Positions 53,622 through 61,040 of a stretch of 64,000 nucleotides of DNA are shown here, piece by piece (positions within the stretch are counted from its first letter, which is position 1; every line of letters starts with the position of its first letter). The notes under the pieces are model-generated. The model had not been told where the DNA came from. It did not search any database and saw only the letters and a list, made by a program, of their open reading frames with translations. This DNA comes from RBG-16-57-9 sp964559475 (GTDB taxonomy: Archaea; Thermoproteota; Bathyarchaeia; TCS64), in assembly GCA_964559475.1 (NCBI GenBank), contig CAZLHX010000001.1:1-64000 (forward strand). The letters are read 5' to 3'. A program made the position numbers and the translations under genes.

Positions 53622-54133
53622 GAACTATTTTTTTTGGTTATTACGTCTATAAATATAGCCATTATTAGCTAGTACAATAAGAAGTATCAGTAATGCAGGT
53701 AGATCTAAATCTGTCCTTTAGATAAATTCATAATGATTCCAATCGTAATTATTCGAAATATTGAAACATAGGTTATTTCTCTATTAATATTCATAAATCT
53801 TTCAGTTATAGAAGCTTCATTCCTTTCTATGAAGGGTTTAAACCTTTAACACGGGTAACATTGAGGATTTATTGAAGAAGTTGACTCAGGAAGCATACAT
53901 ATCTTACCATTGAAATAGAGAGGAGTTGCACGCATGCAAATAAATCGAGTCCATAGACTCCTTGATTCTACAATACACCATAGTCTTGGAGATTTTAAAG
54001 GGAAGATGGCCTAGCATATCCAAGGTCTTTATTCAAGTCCAATATCTATATTAAAGGCTGAGCGAGGGCGGGTAAAAGACTAGGAAAATTATTGAGTTGA
54101 AAAATAAATCGATAATGAAGATTAAAACCTTAA
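53622..54133. other. Gene-free gap with possible gene remnant
   Basis: 512 bases without an intact gene. On the reverse strand, 53625-53717 codes 30 residues (DLDLPALLILLIVLANNGYI then YRRNNQKK), a hydrophobic helix with a basic tail such as ends anchored surface proteins. It is closed upstream by a stop, but an adjacent frame (about 53720-53855) stays open for 40-odd codons. This could be a frameshifted remnant. A 26-codon plus-strand frame at 53934-54014 has GAGAGGAG before it but no recognisable content. Confidence 0.35.
53625..53717 (-). pseudogene. Possible C-terminal membrane anchor remnant
   Basis: Thirty codons ending in TAG read TDLDLPALLILLIVLANNGY then IYRRNNQKK: a hydrophobic stretch of about 13 residues then a positive tail, with Pro at its start. 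The large surface protein at 61041 has a similar C-terminal layout (PGYPMISILIAVIFLVYS). No start codon or upstream extension exists in this frame. It may be chance AT-rich sequence. Confidence 0.2.
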
Positions 54134-55390
54134 TTATACGAGTGATTGTTTTTGGGTTGCTTTTAGTAGGTCCATGAAGAGTAGTGCGTAGATTTTTGTG
54201 TTATCTATTAGTCCTGATATTGTAGAATATTCGTTATATCCATGTGATGGACCTCCTCGACTGCACCCATAGCTGACTACAGGTCTCTCAAGATACCTCC
54301 ACATATACCACCCCCAGTCACTGGAACCACCCCCAACTGTATCAGCTATCCTTGGAACTGTTCCTAAGATCTTTTCTGCTGATCTTTGAAGCGATTTAAT
54401 CAGCTCTGAATCAGGGAATGACCATGCAGGCTCCATGGATCTATCCAGTATTCTCGTTATCTCTGCTATAAACTCCGGATCCTCCTCTCCAAGTCTATCT
54501 ATTACCTCTTGGATCTCCCTTTCACAACTTTCTGGCGTCTCTACCTGGGGGATGAACCTCCTGTCTATCTGAAGGATACATTCATCGGGGACATTGTTAC
54601 CGGTCACAAACGCGTGGGCGTAGTTTATGGAGAACCTTGCCTTTCCTTTGATCATTAACCCGTGGGAGTCGAATTCATCTCTTCTTTCGTTGACGTCCTT
54701 CCCAAGTTCCTCGAGACGGTTTATCAGTTTTGCTGCCTTGTTTACAGCGTTTATTCCCTGGTCGTTGTTGCCAGTGTGAGCCGTCTTTCCCTTAACTTTT
54801 ATCCTGTAATACTGCCTGCCATTGGAGGCTATTCCAATACTCTTACCATCTCCGCCTCCACCAGAATAAAGCATCATATCCGTATCAAGTAAACCTCTAT
54901 CCACCAGAAGCTTGGTCCCATGGTGTCCTCCCCTCTCCTCGTCGCATACAAACGCAAATACGATGTCTCCTTCTAACTGTAATCCAGCTTCCTTTATCGC
55001 CTTAATAGCATAGAGTAGCGGGGGAATGGGAAACTTGTGATCCTTAGAGCCCCTACCATATATTCTGTCTCCAACTATCTCCCCGCTATAGGGACCATAA
55101 TCCCATTTTGAGATATCTCCAGGAGGTACAGTATCATAGTGGGCATAGACCGTAAGGGATGGCTTTCCTTTAGTTCCCCTATATCTAGCTATTACATTGG
55201 GTCTATCTGCTGTATCTTGCACAAGCTCAACATCCTCCAACCCAATCCGCTGTACCTCATCGTAGACAAAGGTTCCAATATCCTGCTCCTCCCCAGTGAT
55301 GCTGGGAATCTGAACAAGCTTCTGCATCAAAGAGACTATTTTATCTCTATCTTCGTCAATTATTTCCAGTATACGTTGATTAAAAGACAA
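54134..55390 (-). CDS. M20-family metallopeptidase (ArgE/DapE-like)
   Basis: 418 residues. Zinc ligands and motifs of the M20 peptidase family are visible: VYAHYDTVPPGD, GRGSKDHKFP, VCDEERGGHHG and the late TVGGGSSDWGWYMW. A dimerisation domain lies near residues 190-310. Substrates range from N-acyl amino acids to dipeptides. No signal peptide, so cytosolic. With the M19 dipeptidase and D-aminoacylase it supports peptide scavenging. Confidence 0.88.
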   Translation of the reverse strand: MSFNQRILEIIDEDRDKIVSLMQKLVQIPSITGEEQDIGTFVYDEVQRIGLEDVELVQDTADRPNVIARYRGTKGKPSLTVYAHYDTVPPGDISKWDYGPYSGEIVGDRIYGRGSKDHKFPIPPLLYAIKAIKEAGLQLEGDIVFAFVCDEERGGHHGTKLLVDRGLLDTDMMLYSGGGGDGKSIGIASNGRQYYRIKVKGKTAHTGNNDQGINAVNKAAKLINRLEELGKDVNERRDEFDSHGLMIKGKARFSINYAHAFVTGNNVPDECILQIDRRFIPQVETPESCEREIQEVIDRLGEEDPEFIAEITRILDRSMEPAWSFPDSELIKSLQRSAEKILGTVPRIADTVGGGSSDWGWYMWRYLERPVVSYGCSRGGPSHGYNEYSTISGLIDNTKIYALLFMDLLKATQKQSLV

Positions 55391-55499
55391 CTTATTCGAA
55401 ATAGAATCAGAAAATAATAAAAAATATTCGCGCGTCTAAAATCAGAGTCATTTCAATCGAAATTATTTTCTTATCAAAAAACAACGTATCTTGACCTCT

Positions 55500-57407
55500 A
55501 TGCCTCTTCCTGAAGATGAAAATGGAACTTTATTAATAATTGATCTTAGCGATAAAAAAATCGAAGTTGAGGATATCCCCCCTGAAATCCATAGAAAATA
55601 TCTCCTAGGCTTGGGATATAACACCTGGTTATTATATCAAAAAACAAATAAGGAAACAGATCCTTTTGGCAAAGATAACGTAGTCATTATATCACCCGGT
55701 ATTTTAACTGGTACGGATGCTCCTGCAAGTTGTAGGGTGGAAGTGACAACTAAGTCACCTCTCACCGGTATACTTGGTACTGGGAACTCTGGAGGATACT
55801 GGGGTCCAAGGTTCAAAAGAGCAGGATATGACTCATTACTTATTCATGGAGCCTCCCATAAACCAGAATATATCGTAATTGAAGACCAAGAGATTCAGTT
55901 TTTTGATGCAGAACCCTACTGGGGGCTTGATGTTTATGAGACCTTTGATCAGCTATCTAAGCAACATGGTTCAGAGTTTAGTCAGATGGTTATAGGACCA
56001 GCTGGAGAACGTCTGGTCCGGTTCGCTGCTCCAGTCTTTGATAAGCAGCATATGCCTGGCAGATGCCATGTTGGAGGAGTGCTTGGTAGCAAAAAGTTAA
56101 AGGCTGTACTTGTAAAAGGTTCGGGATCTGTAGAGCCAAGATATCCTCAAGTCTTCAAAGAGGCGTCAAGATCAGTTGAAGAAAGGATCCAAGATTATCC
56201 TGCTTGGAGAGCTCGTGCTAAAGCGGGCTCCATGGGAACAATTGGAATGACGGAAAAAGGCATTGATTATGATGATATTGTGGGGCCCTATCTTAAACGT
56301 GGAAAACCTGGTATATACTGTCCCTGTTCCTTAGAGGCGTTATATGGATGCAACTTAATCACAGACGTAAAAGAGGGCCCTTATAGCGGAGTTGAGGTTG
56401 CCTGTGCTGGATTGACTCTTTACTCTGGTACCGCTCAGAGGTATGGAGTGAGTATTCCAGCAGCCTTCTATATCAATGAACTATGCCAAAGATTAGGGAT
56501 GGACATGTTTGGGCCCTTTTTCTATATCTATGAACTAGTCAAACGAGGAATAATAACAGAAAAACAACTGGGTTTCAGTCTTGAACCTGGAAATGAAGAG
56601 GACCTTATGAGACTCATAAAAATGGTTGGATATAGGGAAGGGTTTGGTGATGTTCTAGCTGAAGGTTCATCGAGGATAGCTGAAAGAATTGGTGATAAAG
56701 CAGCAAAATACTCTCCGGTAGTTAAAGGATTGGAGGTTATGACTCCTGATCCTCGGACAGATCTTAAAGGAAACATTTTCACATCCATGAGTATTCTCAC
56801 AAATCCTCGCGGTGGAGATGACCTGAAGGGGACTCACGGAGTCTCGAATTATCCCGGTTATGCTAGCTGGGCGAAAAAAATTGAAGTACCCGAGGATGAC
56901 TATTCTAAATGGATATATGAATGGTTGGATATTCCCCCTGAATATAAGAAAAGGGTATTCGGAGACCCACCGGATACATCCAATCCAGACGAGTTACTGA
57001 TGACTATATGGTATAATCACCTAACAAGCGTATACAACAGTCTAGGCATATGCATGTTCGCATCCAGCGTAGCTGAAGTAATAGGACCAACTCAATTAGC
57101 CAACCTCTATTCAGCAGCGACAGGAAATCATCTTACTGCAGAGGAGATCATGGAGACGGGTGAGAGAATATTCAACCTAATGAGAGTATACATCAACAAA
57201 CAGGGGATCACCGCAAAGGACGACCATTGGCCAGAAATCTACTATAATGAACCCGGACTCGCGGGAAAGGATGAAGCACCACCCTTTAATAGAACCAGAT
57301 TTCAAAAAGAACTCGAACGATATTACAAAATCAGAGGATGGGACCCAGACACAGGCAAACCTCTGCCTGAAATACTAAAAAAATTAGGTATAAAAATAAA
57401 TGAGTAA
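55500..57407 (+). CDS. Aldehyde:ferredoxin oxidoreductase family protein
   Basis: 635 residues from ATG 55500 (TTG at 55491 also open). The tungstopterin enzyme family AOR oxidises aldehydes to acids and reduces ferredoxin. Visible family regions are SCRVEVTTKSPLTGILGTGN, MPGRCHVGGVLGSKKLKAV and NPRGGDDLKGTHG. The expected CxxCxxxC cluster site is replaced by C274-x-C276-x7-C284 (YCPCSLEALYGC), with the fourth C518 in GICMF. Cofactor loading is therefore uncertain. The neighbours give no aldehyde source. Confidence 0.85.
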   Translation: MPLPEDENGTLLIIDLSDKKIEVEDIPPEIHRKYLLGLGYNTWLLYQKTNKETDPFGKDNVVIISPGILTGTDAPASCRVEVTTKSPLTGILGTGNSGGYWGPRFKRAGYDSLLIHGASHKPEYIVIEDQEIQFFDAEPYWGLDVYETFDQLSKQHGSEFSQMVIGPAGERLVRFAAPVFDKQHMPGRCHVGGVLGSKKLKAVLVKGSGSVEPRYPQVFKEASRSVEERIQDYPAWRARAKAGSMGTIGMTEKGIDYDDIVGPYLKRGKPGIYCPCSLEALYGCNLITDVKEGPYSGVEVACAGLTLYSGTAQRYGVSIPAAFYINELCQRLGMDMFGPFFYIYELVKRGIITEKQLGFSLEPGNEEDLMRLIKMVGYREGFGDVLAEGSSRIAERIGDKAAKYSPVVKGLEVMTPDPRTDLKGNIFTSMSILTNPRGGDDLKGTHGVSNYPGYASWAKKIEVPEDDYSKWIYEWLDIPPEYKKRVFGDPPDTSNPDELLMTIWYNHLTSVYNSLGICMFASSVAEVIGPTQLANLYSAATGNHLTAEEIMETGERIFNLMRVYINKQGITAKDDHWPEIYYNEPGLAGKDEAPPFNRTRFQKELERYYKIRGWDPDTGKPLPEILKKLGIKINE

Positions 57408-57571
57408 ACTATTCGGTCTAAGATAAAGAAGAAACTATTTCGAATATATCCATTATCTTTGGATCAGAGAGCTGATAAAATATTATACTATCTTTACGAC
57501 TTTATTCTGCTTTATTTTCCTCAATTAATTGGATTTTAAGTTTTATTCAGGTAATTCACCTTTTAATGAAA

Positions 57572-57593
57572 GGTATATTTGAGCGGTATATTT
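57572..57593 (+). promoter_or_regulatory. Twin TATA-like elements ahead of the DUF4174/photolyase genes
   Basis: GGTATATTT occurs twice, at 57572-57580 and 57585-57593, with a 4-base spacer. A transcription start about 25 bases downstream of the second would fall near 57615, just before the TTG at 57626. It may be one box plus a binding site. Called from position only. Confidence 0.3.
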
Positions 57594-57625
57594 CAGAACA
57601 AAGATATTATAGAAATATTCAATAA

Positions 57626-58012
57626 TTGTTGGTATTAATTGGCTATGGTGTTCTTGTGTTAAATGAGTTTCTATGGAAAAATAGAGTTTTAGTTGTCTTG
57701 GGTGATGCTGATACAAAATCTAAACAGAGATATATTCTTGATCAAGCAATAGATGGTGTTATAGATAGAGATATGGTGATTCTTGGATTCAATAAACATG
57801 AAGAACCTTACTATAAGTGGAATGACACAAAGCTTGATATAATATCAGAAGAATTTAACCTAAACAGTGATGATAATATAATCTTGTTTGGTAAAGATGG
57901 AACAATAAAAGCAAAATGGAGGGAACCAGTCACTGTTGAAGAGATTTTCCAAATTATTGACGCGATGCCTATGAGGAGGGCGGAAATGCGTCGAAGAAAA
58001 GGCGGAGAATAG
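57626..58012 (+). CDS. DUF4174-family protein
   Basis: 128 residues, thioredoxin-like fold. Core sequence EFLWKNRVLVVLGDADTKSKQRYILDQ and later FGKDGTIKAKWREPVTVEEIFQIIDAMPMRRAEMR match the DUF4174 domain, whose C-terminal PMR-x-EMR motif is typical. There are no redox cysteines. Start uncertain: TTG 57626 or TTG 57629. Its stop abuts the next gene start, so it is translationally coupled with the photolyase-like gene; DUF4174 beside a photolyase suggests a link to DNA repair or light stress. Confidence 0.75.
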   Translation: MLVLIGYGVLVLNEFLWKNRVLVVLGDADTKSKQRYILDQAIDGVIDRDMVILGFNKHEEPYYKWNDTKLDIISEEFNLNSDDNIILFGKDGTIKAKWREPVTVEEIFQIIDAMPMRRAEMRRRKGGE

Positions 58013-59470
58013 TTGGAAGCTACAGTAGTTTTCCCAAATCAGTTATTCAAAAATAACCCTCACCTAGAAAAAAACGTTCGAGTATACTTGGTAGAAGAGG
58101 ACGCATACTTCAGGAGATATAGATTCCATAAGAAAAAACTCATATTACACAGAGCCTCCATGAAGTCTTTTAATGACGAGTTGAAAGACTTTGAAGTAAC
58201 TTACATTCAAAACAAGAAAAATAAGACTCTTGATGAATTATTTAAACTTCTTACTAAAGATGAGGTAGCGCTGATTAACCTCACAGAAGTGCTTGATTAT
58301 AGACTTGAGGATTTATTGGTAAAATATTCAGAGAAACACAATATTCGTCTAAATATTAAGGATAGTCCTGGTTTTCTAACAGATATTGACTGGATTAGAA
58401 ATTTCTTCTCTTCAAAAAAGTATAGTATGACGAGTTTCTATATAGCTCAACGTAAAAGACTTGAGGTCCTAGTTGAGGGTGAGAAGCCTATTGGTGATAA
58501 GTGGAGCTTTGACCCTGAGAACAGAAGAAGATTACCAAAAGAGATAGAGTTACCTGATCTATGGGTCCCAGTTCCTGGTGATTACGTAAAAGAAGCAGAA
58601 GAGTATGTGAATACAAATTTTCCTGAAAACCCTGGAAGTGGTACTGACTTTGAGTATCCAATAAACCAGAAGCAAGCTAAAAAATGTCTTGGGGACTTCA
58701 TTGAGAACAGATTAGAGTTATTTGGTGATTACCAGGATGCGATATCAAAAAGAAGCCAATTTTTGTTTCATTCAGTACTATCTCCGAGTTTAAATATTGG
58801 CTTACTTACACCTCGACAGATATTAGAAAAAGTCCTTTCTTCTCATGAGGTTAAAGAATTTCCTATGAACAGCATTGAAGGCTTCATCCGCCAATTAATC
58901 GGGTGGAGAGAATACATGAGAGCAGTATATATTTTAAGACATGATGAATTTATCAGTAGAAATTACTGGGATCATGATAAATCTTTGCCCGCTTCATTTT
59001 ACGATGCTAGCACAGGTATAGAACCCTTGGATGATACTTTGAGGAAAGTGAACCAAACTGGGTACGCACAGCATATAGAAAGGTTGATGATCTTGGGTAA
59101 CTTTTTTCTCTTAGCTAAGATTAAGCCAAGTGAAGTTTACAGGTGGTTTATGGAGATGTTCATCGACTCATATGAATGGGTCATGGAGCCCAACGTGTTA
59201 GGCATGAGTCAATACGCTGATGGCGGGGGAATTACCACTAAACCATATGTGAGTTCAAGTAACTATATCAGACGTATGAGTGATTATGGTAAAGGAGATT
59301 GGAGCGATATCTGGGATGCCCTCTTCTGGAACTTTATTGCCGAAAATAAAGAAAAAATCTATGAGATACCCCGGATGAGAGTAATAATTTACAATCTGGA
59401 GAAAATGCCTGATAATAAAATTAAAAAATATAGCCAACTAGCAAAAGAGACCATAAAACTACTGCAATAA
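58013..59470 (+). CDS. FeS-BCP/CryPro-family photolyase homologue, cluster-less
   Basis: 485 residues of the prokaryotic (6-4) photolyase/cryptochrome family (deoxyribodipyrimidine photolyase-related). The N-terminal Rossmann domain (1-110) and helical FAD domain (about 220-440) are complete, with NVLGMSQYADGGGITTKPY strongly conserved. Only one cysteine (C225) exists. All four cluster ligands of the family are gone: the ACL site reads IEPLDDTL (336-343) and the YCxxC...CPF site reads DYGKGDWSDIWDALFW. The family His-His pair is Q353-H354. It begins with TTG right after the DUF4174 stop. Confidence 0.88.
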   Translation: MEATVVFPNQLFKNNPHLEKNVRVYLVEEDAYFRRYRFHKKKLILHRASMKSFNDELKDFEVTYIQNKKNKTLDELFKLLTKDEVALINLTEVLDYRLEDLLVKYSEKHNIRLNIKDSPGFLTDIDWIRNFFSSKKYSMTSFYIAQRKRLEVLVEGEKPIGDKWSFDPENRRRLPKEIELPDLWVPVPGDYVKEAEEYVNTNFPENPGSGTDFEYPINQKQAKKCLGDFIENRLELFGDYQDAISKRSQFLFHSVLSPSLNIGLLTPRQILEKVLSSHEVKEFPMNSIEGFIRQLIGWREYMRAVYILRHDEFISRNYWDHDKSLPASFYDASTGIEPLDDTLRKVNQTGYAQHIERLMILGNFFLLAKIKPSEVYRWFMEMFIDSYEWVMEPNVLGMSQYADGGGITTKPYVSSSNYIRRMSDYGKGDWSDIWDALFWNFIAENKEKIYEIPRMRVIIYNLEKMPDNKIKKYSQLAKETIKLLQ

Positions 59471-59589
59471 AGATTCATAAACGCGACTTTGTTCTAGGTA
59501 TAAGTCAGAAAATTTGACTCCATTACTCTAGAAAACTAGGCTAATTGTCAGGTTAATATATTTTGAACTTAGATTATTAGAGTATTAAA

Positions 59590-60945
59590 ATGATCCAAGG
59601 GGAACGCATTAAAAAATTAAATACTAATGAGGTTCAAGACGGAGAATATCTACTATACTGGATGCAATCTAGCGTCAGAACAACCTACAATCATGCCTTA
59701 GAGTATGCGGTAAGAGAGGCTAACAAGTCTAGTAAACCTCTGATAGTTTTCTTCGGAATCACGCCCACGTACCCAGAAGCAAACCTAAGGCATTTTACTT
59801 TCATGTTAGAGGGACTTAAAGATACGAAGAAAGCAATGTTAAGAAGAAACATTGATCTGATCATAAATAAAATTTCACCTGACCTAGGAGCCGTAAAATT
59901 TGCTAAAAAAGCGTCCACCGTGCTAACAGATAGAGGGTATACAAGAATTCTAAGAAAGTGGCGAGAAAACGTCGCAAGTAAAATTAAGTGCCCATTAATC
60001 CAGGTAGAGAGTGATATAATCGTACCAGTAGAGGAAGCTTCAGAGAAGGAAGAATACGCCGCTAGAACAATTAGACCAAAAATAAAGAAAAAACTCGATA
60101 AATTCCTAGTTCCATTGAAGGAAACTAAACTCAATGATCAATACGGGGAAGAATTTGATTCTCTTAATTTAAGTTCGCCAAAAGAATTAGCTAAAAAATT
60201 AAAGGTTGACCAAAGTGTTAGACCCGTCTCAAAATATAAGGGAGGACAAACGGAAGCTAAAAAACACCTCAAAACATTCCTTGATGAAAAACTTGACGAT
60301 TACCATGAAATCAGAAACGATCCAACAAAGGACTTCCAATCTAATCTAAGCCCCTACCTCCATTTCGGTCAAATCAGTCCCCTTGAGATTGCCTTAAAAG
60401 TTCAGGGGACAGATAGCCCGGGGAAAGAAGCTTTTTTAGAGGAATTGATCATAAGACGAGAGTTGGCTATTAATTACGTTTACTATAACTCCAAATATGA
60501 TTCATATGATGGGATAACAGATTGGGCGAAAAAAACCCTGAGAGAACATGAAGATGACCCCAGAGAATATATTTACAGTTTCAAAGATCTGGAATTAGCC
60601 AAGACTCATGACCCTTACTGGAACGCCGCTCAGATGGAGATGGTAATAACCGGAAAGATGCATGGATACATGAGGATGTACTGGGGGAAAAAGATACTAG
60701 AATGGTCGAAAAATCCTGTTACCGCACTTAATACAGCACTTGAATTAAATAATAAATATGAACTGGATGGAAGAGACCCCAACAGTTATACAGGTGTAGC
60801 ATGGTGTTTTGGAAAACACGACAGACCCTGGAAAGAAAGACCCATCTTTGGCAAAACAAGATACATGAATAACAGAGGTCTGGAAAGAAAGTTCGACATA
60901 GAAAAATATGTAGAAAAAATTAATGAGTTATCAAAGACAATATAA
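59590..60945 (+). CDS. Class II CPD photolyase
   Basis: 451 residues. Class II photolyases split cyclobutane pyrimidine dimers with blue light and FADH-. The opening LNTNEVQDGEYLLYWMQSSVRTTYNHALEY is diagnostic. Later NVY-type sequence is FLEELIIRRELAINYVYYN, and WNAAQMEMVITGKMHGYMRMYWGKKILEW is the conserved FAD/electron-transfer helix of class II enzymes. Its C-terminal DGRDPNSYTGVAWCFGKHDRPW is also conserved. The gene sits 119 bases after the FeS-BCP-like gene with its own AT-rich upstream region. Confidence 0.95.
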   Translation: MIQGERIKKLNTNEVQDGEYLLYWMQSSVRTTYNHALEYAVREANKSSKPLIVFFGITPTYPEANLRHFTFMLEGLKDTKKAMLRRNIDLIINKISPDLGAVKFAKKASTVLTDRGYTRILRKWRENVASKIKCPLIQVESDIIVPVEEASEKEEYAARTIRPKIKKKLDKFLVPLKETKLNDQYGEEFDSLNLSSPKELAKKLKVDQSVRPVSKYKGGQTEAKKHLKTFLDEKLDDYHEIRNDPTKDFQSNLSPYLHFGQISPLEIALKVQGTDSPGKEAFLEELIIRRELAINYVYYNSKYDSYDGITDWAKKTLREHEDDPREYIYSFKDLELAKTHDPYWNAAQMEMVITGKMHGYMRMYWGKKILEWSKNPVTALNTALELNNKYELDGRDPNSYTGVAWCFGKHDRPWKERPIFGKTRYMNNRGLERKFDIEKYVEKINELSKTI

Positions 60946-61040
60946 GACCCTCAAGTTACAGAAGAAATTATTATTTTTATATTTGAGTATTCTTAAATCA
61001 AAAAACTATATTAGTGCATACTCCCCCGTAACCTGATTAA

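Noticed and set aside
53934..54014. 26-codon micro-ORF with GAGAGGAG upstream
   Set aside because: Good ribosome site but very short, unrecognised product; a 5-base inverted repeat inside it gives no support.
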